A stretch of 64,000 nt of DNA from positions 3,782,001-3,846,000 of the forward strand of contig NZ_CP018786.1 of the NCBI RefSeq assembly GCF_002025665.1, written 5' to 3'. This DNA is from Chryseobacterium indologenes. Its GTDB lineage: Bacteria; Bacteroidota; Bacteroidia; Flavobacteriales; Weeksellaceae. The notes beneath the pieces were generated by a model. It was not told where the DNA came from, did no database searches, and saw only the letters and a program-made list of their open reading frames with translations. Position 1 is the stretch's first letter; every line of letters begins with the position of its first letter. This document shows positions 8,581 to 17,646 of this stretch, in pieces. Made by a program: the position numbers and the translations under genes.

Positions 8581-10464
8581 TCAGTTTGACCCGTTTTCAG
8601 GGTTTAATTTGTCCAAAATAGGTTCAGATAATGTGTTTAATTCTTTTTGAAGTTTATTATTTTTCTGTTCAAAAATAACAATCTCATTATTACCCTTTCT
8701 TAAGTAACATCCCGGTAAATACAGAGTTTGTTGTGGTCCTACCGACCAATACCTTCCCAGATTAATTCCATTGACAAATACAATCCCTTTTCCGAAAGGT
8801 CGCATATCTAAAAAAGTGTCTCCCACCTGTGATACATTAAAATTTCCTTTATAGATAACTGGTCTGTTCTCTTTTACATCAGATTTTTGTTTTGTATCAA
8901 TTACCGGAGCCTTTTCAAAAGGAAGCCCATACATTTCCCAATCTCCAGTTATTTTTCGGTCATTAATAAATACAGGAGAAATAATTCCTTTTGTATTCTT
9001 ATTAATCTCAGAGCCGTAGTTAATTCTCCCCATATTTTCTACTATAATGTCTAATTTTCCATTGAAGGGTATGTTAACATTACATTCATATTTTTTATAA
9101 TAGCGGTTAAGCTCTCCTACTTTTTCTCCATTTACATACACAATTGCATAATCTCTTAATCCATCAATTTTTAAGATCCCCTTAATTGGCTGATTAAAAT
9201 TTTTGCTATACCAAACATAGCCATGCCCTTGATTTAACTGCTCAAAAGTCAAAGGATTGTCATTAACTATTGGTTTTACATTCTTTTTTAAATCTTCCAA
9301 ATCAATTGCCTGAGATAGTTGAATAGCCGGAATCTTAATAACTGGAATTCTTGAAGGAACAGGAGGTGTAGAAGGATTTTTTAATAATTCTCTTAATTTC
9401 ATATACTTTTCGGTTTCCCAACCTGCCTCAGTAATAGGAGCATCGTAATCATAACTGGTCATACTTGGCTGTATATGGTGATCTTTATCGTAATTAGCTC
9501 CAGAGGTAAATCCGAAGTTAGTTCCTCCATGCACCATATAAATATTAAAGGAAATATCATTATTCATAAATTTTTCAATGTGGCCTTTTACTCTTTCCGC
9601 AGCTTTACGGGGAAAAGGTTCTGCCCAATGATCTAACCATCCGGGATAGTATTCTGCTACCATAAAAGGACCTTTCCCATTATGGTATTTTTTCACCTCT
9701 TTCTTAATATTTTCCGGGTCTTCATCTCCATTTGCAGTTGGCAAAGCACCAGGCAAAGCGCCTCCTTCAAATAACCAGTCTCCATCTGAAGTAAAAAACT
9801 CCATTCCTTTGAAACCAACTTCTTTTAATTGATCAAATACTGAAGAACTGTATTTTTTATGATCTTCCAGCTTAATGTCTTCTCGTTGACTAACAAAAGA
9901 TCCGAATTCATTTTCTCCCTGAACCATAACAATCGGGCCTCCATTAACAATCAGATAAGGTTTTACTACCTTGTAAAGTTCTGTGAAATATGCTTTTGTC
10001 GAATTTAAAAAAGGAGTATTATATTCTCTGATTTTCATATCCTTGTCATTTTGTAAAAACCAGGGATAGCCTCCGAACTCCCATTCTGCACATACATAAG
10101 GGCCAGGGCGAAGGATTACCATTAAACCTTCTTCTTTTGCTATTTTTAAAAATTCAGGTAAGTTTTTGTTTCCATTTTGAAAATCCCATTTTCCAGGAGC
10201 TATTTCATGATAATTCCAAAAAACATAAGTCGCTATCGTATTTAAACCCATAGCTTTAACCATTTTCAACCGATGTCTCCAATAAGCCTGAGGAATTCTG
10301 GCGTAATGAATCTCTCCTGAATGCAATTTAATTGGCTGCCCGTTCAATTTAAATTCTCCATTTTCAATTTTGAAAGACTCATATTTAATAGGTTTTTGCT
10401 GGGCATTTACCACAGTTGTTCCTACTAAAAAAAAGGCTAAAATTATGTTTTTAATAAACTTCAT
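8581..10464 (-). CDS. Secreted GH35 beta-galactosidase
   Basis: A 627-residue glycoside hydrolase of family 35, predicted to remove terminal beta-galactose from oligosaccharides. A signal peptide (about 1-21, ending VNA-QQ) sends it to the periplasm or beyond. The TIM-barrel begins IKLHSGEIHYARIP and has the acid/base motif GENEFGS with Glu186 and the nucleophile motif VAEYYPGW with Glu271. The C-terminal part has jelly-roll domains (VNGINLGRYWSVGPQQTLY). Galactose released outside the cytoplasm would enter through the SSS symporter upstream and be handled by galT-galK-galM, which follow in the same operon. Its promoter holds a copy of the 41-bp operator at 10535-10575. Confidence 0.93.
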   Translation of the reverse strand: MKFIKNIILAFFLVGTTVVNAQQKPIKYESFKIENGEFKLNGQPIKLHSGEIHYARIPQAYWRHRLKMVKAMGLNTIATYVFWNYHEIAPGKWDFQNGNKNLPEFLKIAKEEGLMVILRPGPYVCAEWEFGGYPWFLQNDKDMKIREYNTPFLNSTKAYFTELYKVVKPYLIVNGGPIVMVQGENEFGSFVSQREDIKLEDHKKYSSSVFDQLKEVGFKGMEFFTSDGDWLFEGGALPGALPTANGDEDPENIKKEVKKYHNGKGPFMVAEYYPGWLDHWAEPFPRKAAERVKGHIEKFMNNDISFNIYMVHGGTNFGFTSGANYDKDHHIQPSMTSYDYDAPITEAGWETEKYMKLRELLKNPSTPPVPSRIPVIKIPAIQLSQAIDLEDLKKNVKPIVNDNPLTFEQLNQGHGYVWYSKNFNQPIKGILKIDGLRDYAIVYVNGEKVGELNRYYKKYECNVNIPFNGKLDIIVENMGRINYGSEINKNTKGIISPVFINDRKITGDWEMYGLPFEKAPVIDTKQKSDVKENRPVIYKGNFNVSQVGDTFLDMRPFGKGIVFVNGINLGRYWSVGPQQTLYLPGCYLRKGNNEIVIFEQKNNKLQKELNTLSEPILDKLNPENGSN

Positions 10465-10507
10465 TGTATATGTTGTATTAGCTATTAAAGTTAATTATGT
10501 ATTAAAA

Positions 10508-10515
10508 CAAATTTA
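10508..10515 (-). promoter_or_regulatory. -7 box of the GH35-gal operon
   Basis: Minus-strand TAAATTTG matches TAnnTTTG. It begins 19 bases after the operator at 10535-10575, the same gap as at the symporter and susC promoters. Confidence 0.65.
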
Positions 10516-10534
10516 TAAATTTACCTGATGCTGC

Positions 10535-10575
10535 CATACTGGCTACCACCGGTTTTTTCAACTTTACCACCAGTT
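10535..10575 (-). promoter_or_regulatory. 41-bp operator, copy 1 (gal operon)
   Basis: On the plus strand it reads CATACTGG, CTACCACC, GGTTTTTT, CAACTTTA, CCACCAGTT. It contains an imperfect palindrome ACTGGC-TACC-ACCGGT and a second half-site TTTACCACCAGTT whose ACCACC lies 21 bases after the first. It aligns without gaps to the copies at 12557 and 22364. It is the probable binding site of the GntR-type regulator at 12616-13614. Confidence 0.75.
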
Positions 10576-10642
10576 GAAAAAATATTTAAATATTATGAAA
10601 CTTGTTAAAATTTTTCAAATGCAAAACTCAAAATTATTTCTA

Positions 10643-12370
10643 TTACCAAAAACGTACATAAACAGCAGTCAGAAGTAATAAAATAATGACGATCAGGAAT
10701 AATGTTCTATTGTCCACATTGAACATATTTTTGTCTGTAACAAAAGCTTTTGGATTTACTTTTGGACCAAAGACACTTAAGAGAACCATTACAACTACAG
10801 TAATGAAAAATGACCACCCCATATTGATCAGGAAAGGAATCTCTGTAATGGTTTTCACCACACCATTTTCCAATTTTTCATAAGTAAATGCTGTATACAT
10901 CCATGTTTCTTTTCCAAATAGTTCAACTGCAAAACTGTTAAAAAATATAGATAATAAAAAACCAAGAATAACTCCAACTATAGCAGCGGTTCCGGTAGTT
11001 CTTTTCCAAAACATCCCTAAAATAAACATAGCAAATACACCCGGACTAATAAAACCCGTATATTTTTGTATAAATGTGAAACCGCCTTCGCCACCAATTC
11101 CCAAAATATCTGTCCATGTAAATACCAAAGCAATAAGCATTGCCACTATAATTGCCCAACGTCCTGTTCTTACCAATTGCGTTTCAGATGTATTCGTTTT
11201 TAAATATTTTTTATAAATATCTAAAGTAAAAATGGTTGATATACTGTTTACTTTTCCGGCAAGTGATGCTACTATTGCAGCTGTTAAAGCCGCAACCGCA
11301 AGACCTTTAAGTCCAGATGGCAGCAAGCCTAGTATTGCAGAATAAGCACCATCTTTTACTCCATTAAAATTTGACAAATGACCTTTTGTATAGAGTACAT
11401 AAGCCGCAATCCCAGGAAGCACAACAATTACTGGCATAAAAAGTTTTAAAAATCCTGCAAATAAAATTCCTGTTCTTGCTGTTTTTAAATCTGCCCCTAA
11501 TGCCCTTTGGGTAATGTATTGGTTACATCCCCAATAATTAAGTTGTACAATCCATTGTCCAGCAAAATACATTGCTAAACCTGGCAAAACTACATATTTC
11601 CGTACCGCTAAATTTTCTGACATTGATAAAGTAGTTGTGGTAATTTGTGGTTTATTTAGAATGAGGTTGAAATGTTCCGGAGCTTCTTTCAAAAGGGTAT
11701 TTAAGCCCGTTAAAGCATTTCCAACAGCAGCACCATTAATTCTTTGATCCACAACCTGTAATGCCATATAAACTGTAGCAAAGCCACCAATAATAAGAAC
11801 TGCCACTTGAATAACATCCGTGTAGCCAATGACTTTCATTCCACCTAATCCAATAACCAAAGCCGTTAGTAAAAGGGCAACCATAATGATATGCAGATGG
11901 CCTCCACCAAGCAGTGAATCAATAGCTACAGCTCCTAAATAAAGAATGGAAGTAAGATTAACAATTACATATAAAAATAGCCAAAAGACTGCCATAATAA
12001 GAGAAACAGCCTTATTATATCTTGTTTCCAAAAACTGAGGCATCGTATAAATCTTATTTTTGAGATAAATAGGAATAAACCATACTGCAATAATTATAAG
12101 TGCAATTGCAGCCAGCCATTCGTAAGCGGCAACAGCTACTCCTGTGAAAAAACCTTCTCCACTCATCCCAATAAATTGTTCTGCTGAAATATTAGATGCG
12201 ATCAAACTCGCTCCGATTGCCCACCATGTTAGTGAACCTTCTGCAAGGAAATAATCTTTACTTCCTGTAGTTTTTGATTTTTTCCGATTGTATATCCATA
12301 GGCCATATACTGTTACAACAAAAAAATAAATTAGAAATATAACAAAATCAAGTGTCGATAGTTTTCCCAC
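10643..12370 (-). CDS. SSS-family sodium/sugar symporter (SGLT-like)
   Basis: A 575-residue inner-membrane protein with about 14 hydrophobic helices, of the sodium:solute symporter family. Features include DYFLAEGSLTWWAIGASLIASNIS (sugar-binding first helices), the family-typical GLGGMKVIGYTDVIQ, and a C-terminal hydrophobic anchor. Homologues near gal genes in Bacteroidetes import glucose or galactose with sodium. Here it lies between the GH35 gene and a divergent regulator, and its promoter carries copy 2 of the operator, so galactose is the likely substrate. Exact sugar specificity cannot be read from the sequence. Confidence 0.92.
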   Translation of the reverse strand: MGKLSTLDFVIFLIYFFVVTVYGLWIYNRKKSKTTGSKDYFLAEGSLTWWAIGASLIASNISAEQFIGMSGEGFFTGVAVAAYEWLAAIALIIIAVWFIPIYLKNKIYTMPQFLETRYNKAVSLIMAVFWLFLYVIVNLTSILYLGAVAIDSLLGGGHLHIIMVALLLTALVIGLGGMKVIGYTDVIQVAVLIIGGFATVYMALQVVDQRINGAAVGNALTGLNTLLKEAPEHFNLILNKPQITTTTLSMSENLAVRKYVVLPGLAMYFAGQWIVQLNYWGCNQYITQRALGADLKTARTGILFAGFLKLFMPVIVVLPGIAAYVLYTKGHLSNFNGVKDGAYSAILGLLPSGLKGLAVAALTAAIVASLAGKVNSISTIFTLDIYKKYLKTNTSETQLVRTGRWAIIVAMLIALVFTWTDILGIGGEGGFTFIQKYTGFISPGVFAMFILGMFWKRTTGTAAIVGVILGFLLSIFFNSFAVELFGKETWMYTAFTYEKLENGVVKTITEIPFLINMGWSFFITVVVMVLLSVFGPKVNPKAFVTDKNMFNVDNRTLFLIVIILLLLTAVYVRFW

Positions 12371-12529
12371 GCTTAAAAATTTTTATAGTAAGTTTATCAT
12401 AGATTTCTATACTTTTTCAGCACTTACATGTACCATAAAGTATTTAACAGGTTAGTAATCCTGATATATCATTTAGAATGAAATTTGTTTTTTTACACCA
12501 AAATCACATAAAAGAAACCCTTATATTAT

Positions 12530-12537
12530 CAAATGTA
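12530..12537 (-). promoter_or_regulatory. -7 box of the symporter gene
   Basis: Minus-strand TACATTTG (TAnnTTTG), 19 bases from the operator at 12557-12597. The start codon is about 160 bases downstream, leaving a long leader. Confidence 0.6.
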
Positions 12538-12556
12538 TAAATTTAGAAAACACAAC

Positions 12557-12597
12557 CATACTTGTTCCTACCAGTTTTTGTATATTTACTACTAGTT
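12557..12597. promoter_or_regulatory. 41-bp operator, copy 2 (symporter/regulator divergent promoter)
   Basis: Plus strand reads CATACTTG, TTCCTACC, AGTTTTTG, TATATTTA, CTACTAGTT, aligning without gaps to the copies at 10535 and 22364 but less perfectly. It ends 18 bases before the ATG of the regulator gene and overlaps a possible plus-strand -7 element (TATATTTA, 12581-12588). Binding here could therefore activate the symporter gene and repress the regulator gene. Confidence 0.65.
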
Positions 12598-12615
12598 TAA
12601 AAAATTGGCAATGTT

Positions 12616-13614
12616 ATGAAGATTATTAAAATAATCCCTGATTCAGTTATTCCTAAATACCAACAGATTATAAATTCCATTGAACAAGCTCTTGCCCAAC
12701 AACTATTAAAAAAAAATGACAAGTTACCTTCCATCAATAAAGTGTGTATGGAATTCGGTGTTTCTAGAGATACTGTCTTATATGCCTACGAAATACTGAA
12801 AAAGAAAGGGATAGTAAATGCTATTTTGGGCAAAGGATACTATATAAAAAGTACTGATTGGAATTTTGAAGAGCGCATCTTTTTACTGTTTGATGAACTG
12901 AATGCTTTCAAAGAAAACCTTTATTATTCCTTTTTGGAGGAGATACAGCAAAGAGCGAATGTTCATGTATTTTTCCACTACTTCAATATTGATGTCTTCA
13001 AAAAATTAATAGAAGAAAACAATGGAAATTACACAAAATATATAATTATGCCTGGGAATATGAATGATACAGCTCCCATTATTAAGATGCTTCCAAAGAA
13101 GGATGTTTACATATTGGATCAAACCAATATATCTTTAAGAGAATATTCATCAGTACATCAGAATTTCGCAAAGGACATGTACAGCGGATTATTAAAAGCG
13201 AAAACTAAGCTTGAAGCCTATCACAGATTAATTCTTATCTTCCCAGGACAAAAAGAGCCTGTAGGTATGGTAGAAGGATTTACCAGTTTTTGTGAACAGT
13301 ATAAAATGAAGCATGAGATTATCTGTAATTTCACGGATGGGGAAATACTGAATGGAGATGTATTCATCATTCCGGATGACAAGCATTTAGTAAACGTCAT
13401 TAAGCAATCTAAAAAGCAGAAACTAAAGATCAGAAAGGATTTCGGTATTATCTCCTACAACGAAACACCTCTTAAAGGTATTGTAGAAAATGGCATTACT
13501 ACAATTTCTACAGATTTTTGGCAAATGGGAAAGATTTTGGCAGAAATGGTTCTTAATACAAAAGAAGGGAGAATTGAAAATGCTTCTAATTTAATCATAA
13601 GGAATTCTCTATAA
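12616..13614 (+). CDS. GntR-type regulator with LacI-like sugar-binding domain
   Basis: A 332-residue transcription factor. Residues about 10-75 form a GntR winged helix (DKLPSINKVCMEFGVSRDTV, then YEILKKKGIVNAILGKGYYIKS). The remainder resembles the periplasmic-binding-protein fold used by LacI/AraR-type regulators to sense sugars (GIISYNETPLKGIVENGITTIS, FWQMGKILAEMVL). This hybrid is typical of Bacteroidetes sugar regulators. The gene is divergent from the symporter and has the operator immediately before its ATG, suggesting autoregulation. It is the only DNA-binding regulator in the galactoside locus, so it is the best candidate to bind all three 41-bp operators. The ligand is unknown but probably galactose or a derivative. 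Confidence 0.9.
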   Translation: MKIIKIIPDSVIPKYQQIINSIEQALAQQLLKKNDKLPSINKVCMEFGVSRDTVLYAYEILKKKGIVNAILGKGYYIKSTDWNFEERIFLLFDELNAFKENLYYSFLEEIQQRANVHVFFHYFNIDVFKKLIEENNGNYTKYIIMPGNMNDTAPIIKMLPKKDVYILDQTNISLREYSSVHQNFAKDMYSGLLKAKTKLEAYHRLILIFPGQKEPVGMVEGFTSFCEQYKMKHEIICNFTDGEILNGDVFIIPDDKHLVNVIKQSKKQKLKIRKDFGIISYNETPLKGIVENGITTISTDFWQMGKILAEMVLNTKEGRIENASNLIIRNSL

Positions 13615-13626
13615 TTATTTTTGAAC

Positions 13627-13662
13627 AAAGGCTCAGATTATAAAATCCGAGCCTTTATTTTT
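13627..13662 (+). terminator. Terminator between regulator gene and GH31 gene
   Basis: AAAGGCTCaGAT (13627-13638) pairs with ATCcGAGCCTTT (13645-13656), followed by ATTTTT. The two flanking genes converge and the stem may serve both directions. Confidence 0.8.
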
Positions 13663-13679
13663 AGCTTTAAACTTCGTAA

Positions 13680-16600
13680 TTAGAAATCTATAGAATTCAG
13701 TGTTTTATCAACCAGCAAACCGTTAGAAGCTTTTATATTAAATGATCCGTTTCGTTTTGCTTTAAATTTAATGATGAACAAATCCGTTGTACCTTCTAAA
13801 GGACGTTTTTGTCCTACATTAACCAGCGTAGGATATAATACCTTCTCTTTGTTGGTATGTAATCTATCATAAGTTAAGTTTTCCATTTGTTCAAAATGTA
13901 ATGGTGTAATGCCTATATATTCCAGTTCCTGCTGGTTATATGGAATGGCAAAACTCAGTGCATTTACAGATTGCAGATTATTACCTTTTACCACTACTTC
14001 TATAATATCATTCTTAGCATATTGCTGTTTGGAAGCAGAGACCGTAATGCTTCCCTGCAGTGGTTTCAATTCTTCATCGTTTACCCCTCCATCTATTTTT
14101 GTAGCGACGTTAGAAATATCAAATGCATCAATAAAACCGTTTTTATTAACATCTCCGTTACTAATATATCCTTCAAAATCAGAGTCACCCTTTTTCAGAC
14201 CTGTATAATTCATATACGAAGTAAAATCATTCCTATCAATTTTCTGATCATTATTGATATCGCCAGGAAGTAAGCTTACAGAACCCGGGACTTTAAAGAC
14301 GTATAACTCATTTCCAGAAGCAAAGTTTCTAAAGGCATTGCTGACTTCAATTTTAATGAATCTTGTAGTAGGAGGTGTAGTAAAATCTAAAGATTGGGTT
14401 TTGTTATTTCTATCCCAGGTAAAAGAGTTAAGTTCTGTCCAATCTTTTTTATTATCACTATACGCAATTTTACCCTTCAGCCATATTCCGCTGTAACCAC
14501 TGCTTCTAGGGATATATTCTAGTTTGTTTATTGTATTAATAGAGCCCAAATCTAAAATTATTTCAAAAGGGACTTTACTCTTTTCATAATCTGAAAACCA
14601 GCTAGTGTTCACATCCTGATCAAAAAGGTTTTCGATGCCTTCTCCTTCCTGGCTTGGAATTGTAGCGGTGGCTTTTATACCTTTAATTGCAAATTCATAA
14701 GGATTTTTATTGGTTTGGGAGGAAAAAGAAACCCAATCAGAAGTATTGGTTTTATTTACAGCCCTTAATTTAAAATCATATTTTGTTTCAGGTATAAGTC
14801 CTTCAAACAAGAAAGAGTTATCTTTTATATTACTGTATACCATATTATTATATAGTATTTCGTAGTAATCTGCATTAGGTATTTTATTCCACGATGGCAC
14901 TATTGAATAGGCGGTGTTTGTATTTTCTGAAGTGACTGGTTTTAAAGTTTCTGCAAATGCTCCGGAATTGTTTTTCAATTGATTAGAACTGATAAATTGG
15001 TAATCTTTAATGACAAGTTCTACCTTGTTTTTGCTTATATCTGTAATTTCTGTTTTTACCCAAAGTTGCGGGTTTCGGGTAATCGAAACTTTTGAAAATC
15101 CAGAATCTTTTGTAGAGTAATTATTGAATTCCGGTTGGGTGTTGTAAAAATATACGTTTGTGGCACTATTGAATTCATCTACCGTATTTACTGTTTTCAG
15201 CTTCATATTTTTTCCTCCAATAGAAAGTTTTACACCGGATGGTTTTTTAGTGACATTAATTCTGAATTCTGTCATTTTTTCTTTTTCAAAACCATTAAAA
15301 TTACCTTGAACAGGAGAAATGCTTATTGTTGCAGTATTTTTTACAACATTACTTTCTATAAGAGTGTTTACAGATTCTTTTTTCTTATAGTTTTCGGTTA
15401 CGCCATCGTCATCATATTCTATAAAACTGGATTTTTCTGAAGGATACACTTCATAAATTCTTATTTTTTTATTGATTTGATGAACATTATTATTAGCATT
15501 TATCATCGGAATAATAGCGCCTGGTTTCACAAATAGAGGAAGCTTCCAAATGGGTGCATCGAAATGATTTAAAATAATTTCTCCTTCATACGTTTGTCCT
15601 GTGAAGTAATCAATCCAATTTCCTTTTGGGAGGTAAATATTATTTCTGATATCATTCCCTTCTTTATCCATTTTTGTAGCTTGATATATGGGTGCCACTA
15701 AAAAATAGGGACCATACAAATACTGGTACTGAGTAGATTTTCCGAGGGTATAATCATTAGCCTGTTGTAAAAACATTGCTCTGATGATTGGCAATCCATC
15801 TACAGCTTCATTAGCCACACTATAAGTATAAGGAAGTAAACTCGACTTTAATTTTAAATAATTCCTATTGATAGAAGTAGCTGGTTCACCTAAAGCCTGA
15901 GGATATTTTTCATTGGCTCCCCAGCCATCCATATTGAGCTGCATAGGAGTGAAGGTTTTCCATTGAAAATCTCTGGTATTGATAATTGGCTTTTCTCCAC
16001 CAAAAATGCCATCCATATCCGAAGTAATGTTAGGCTGGCCAGACAAACCAGAACCTATATAAGTAGGAATATGGAATCTTATGTATTCCCACTCTCCACC
16101 TGTTTGGTCGCCTGTCCAAATACCTGCATATCGTTGTGAACCCGCCCATCCGTCCAGTGAAATGATAAAAGGACGACTTCCCTTACCATAGCGTGGCATT
16201 ATTTGAGCGACATCTGAAACCCCATTCAGCCCGAATGAGTATCCAGGGCCTACCCAGGCAACATCTGTTTTTAGTACTCTTACGCCTGCATCTCCCACTT
16301 CTTTTATAATATCTCTCTGCAAAAGAGCAGCTACTCCTTCTTTTGGATGTAAATCTGACTGTGTCCACAATCCTATTTCTACTCCATTTTTTCTGACATA
16401 ATCTCCAAATGATTTTAAATTGGCGATGTTACCTTCCAAAGTTTCGGTTTGTCCATATCCTGCACCATAACCATCATTGGGCAATATCCATCCTAACGGC
16501 ATATCTGTATCTTTATACCGGTCTATAACAGCTCTGGCAGAAAACTGATAATTGTTTTTTTCGCCATTTAACGATTCTTTAACCCCTCCATTGTCTTTTT

Positions 16601-17492
16601 GACTCTCTTTATATCTTTTTCCGTCTTCAAATGGTATTCCTTTATCGTCTTCATTCCAATAATCTCTGTTGTAGGCATTAAGATGTCCTTCATAAAAACC
16701 AAACTTGGGCAAAAGTACAGGATTTCCTGTTAGTTGGTAAAAATCATTCAACAAAGATTTAGGGTTATCATCTACCATAAAGAAAACGTCCAGATAATTA
16801 GTCTCATGGGCCAATTTTACCTCATCTTTTTTTTGTTTACCAAAATCATAATATCCTTTTTTGAAAGTATGCCACATAAAACCATATCCATTTGTAGACC
16901 AATAATAAGGATTTGGAGACGCTACACCACCATCGGTCCAGTTATTTTGATTCACGATAAAAATAGTATTTCCTTTATGAGAGAATCTCCCATTCTGTAC
17001 ACCTCCTCCATAGAAATATTCATTTTTTCCCTGAGATAAAGTGAGTACTACTTCTTTAGAGTTAACCTCAATAGGAGCAATAAAAGAAAAGATCTCTTTA
17101 TTAAGGTTCAGGTCAAATACTTTAAATAAAGAGGTTGCTTTTTCAATTTCAATTTTAATTTTATGGGTAGAAACAGAAACAGTTTGTGATAAATTATTGA
17201 TTTCAATTTCTTTTACTTTTTTTCTAGGTTGATCTGCTAAAATCTGAGCAGGAGGTATCGCTTCCGGATTTCTTATTTCTCCGCCTTTGGGATCTAAAAA
17301 CAATCTGAAAATATTTTCCCCATAAAAATCTATTATTATTTTTTTGTTGCCGGAAAGCAAAACTTCTACAGAAGTTCCTCCTTTCTTAGAAACATTCTCA
17401 ATATTTTGAGCCTGAGCTTTTCCAATCGGGAGAAAAAGAAAGGAACTCAGGAGTAAAATCTTTTGAATTTTTGAATTTAAAACTGTATTCAT
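13680..17492 (-). CDS. Secreted multidomain GH31 glycosidase, possibly alpha-N-acetylgalactosaminidase
   Basis: A 1270-residue secreted enzyme with a signal peptide (about 1-28, ending AQAQ). The GH31 core covers about residues 30-720. The predicted nucleophile is Asp410 in VLKTDVAWVG, which replaces the WxDMNE motif of alpha-glucosidases. The acid/base is Asp462 in GIWTGDQTGG. Then come an FN3 domain (about 860-930), an F5/8C (CBM32-like) domain (about 930-1070), two dockerin-like calcium repeats (GDINNDQKIDRNDF, GDVNKNGFIDAFD; about 1075-1140) and a cohesin-like domain to the end. KTDVAWVG and the attached FN3 and CBM32 modules resemble what I recall of GH31 alpha-GalNAc-ases. That specificity is inferred. 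Its gene follows susD by 154 bases in the susC operon. Confidence 0.85.
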   Translation of the reverse strand: MNTVLNSKIQKILLLSSFLFLPIGKAQAQNIENVSKKGGTSVEVLLSGNKKIIIDFYGENIFRLFLDPKGGEIRNPEAIPPAQILADQPRKKVKEIEINNLSQTVSVSTHKIKIEIEKATSLFKVFDLNLNKEIFSFIAPIEVNSKEVVLTLSQGKNEYFYGGGVQNGRFSHKGNTIFIVNQNNWTDGGVASPNPYYWSTNGYGFMWHTFKKGYYDFGKQKKDEVKLAHETNYLDVFFMVDDNPKSLLNDFYQLTGNPVLLPKFGFYEGHLNAYNRDYWNEDDKGIPFEDGKRYKESQKDNGGVKESLNGEKNNYQFSARAVIDRYKDTDMPLGWILPNDGYGAGYGQTETLEGNIANLKSFGDYVRKNGVEIGLWTQSDLHPKEGVAALLQRDIIKEVGDAGVRVLKTDVAWVGPGYSFGLNGVSDVAQIMPRYGKGSRPFIISLDGWAGSQRYAGIWTGDQTGGEWEYIRFHIPTYIGSGLSGQPNITSDMDGIFGGEKPIINTRDFQWKTFTPMQLNMDGWGANEKYPQALGEPATSINRNYLKLKSSLLPYTYSVANEAVDGLPIIRAMFLQQANDYTLGKSTQYQYLYGPYFLVAPIYQATKMDKEGNDIRNNIYLPKGNWIDYFTGQTYEGEIILNHFDAPIWKLPLFVKPGAIIPMINANNNVHQINKKIRIYEVYPSEKSSFIEYDDDGVTENYKKKESVNTLIESNVVKNTATISISPVQGNFNGFEKEKMTEFRINVTKKPSGVKLSIGGKNMKLKTVNTVDEFNSATNVYFYNTQPEFNNYSTKDSGFSKVSITRNPQLWVKTEITDISKNKVELVIKDYQFISSNQLKNNSGAFAETLKPVTSENTNTAYSIVPSWNKIPNADYYEILYNNMVYSNIKDNSFLFEGLIPETKYDFKLRAVNKTNTSDWVSFSSQTNKNPYEFAIKGIKATATIPSQEGEGIENLFDQDVNTSWFSDYEKSKVPFEIILDLGSINTINKLEYIPRSSGYSGIWLKGKIAYSDNKKDWTELNSFTWDRNNKTQSLDFTTPPTTRFIKIEVSNAFRNFASGNELYVFKVPGSVSLLPGDINNDQKIDRNDFTSYMNYTGLKKGDSDFEGYISNGDVNKNGFIDAFDISNVATKIDGGVNDEELKPLQGSITVSASKQQYAKNDIIEVVVKGNNLQSVNALSFAIPYNQQELEYIGITPLHFEQMENLTYDRLHTNKEKVLYPTLVNVGQKRPLEGTTDLFIIKFKAKRNGSFNIKASNGLLVDKTLNSIDF

Positions 17493-17646
17493 TTACGTCG
17501 ACTTTAATTATTAATTTACATTTTAAGATAAAATAAACTGTAATCTCTTGTAATATTAAGACTTTCAAAAAGTAGTTTTGTGTCAAAAGGGCAGCTTCTT
17601 TTAAAAAAATATAAATAACTTATTTCTGTATCTGTTTCTAGGGTTG

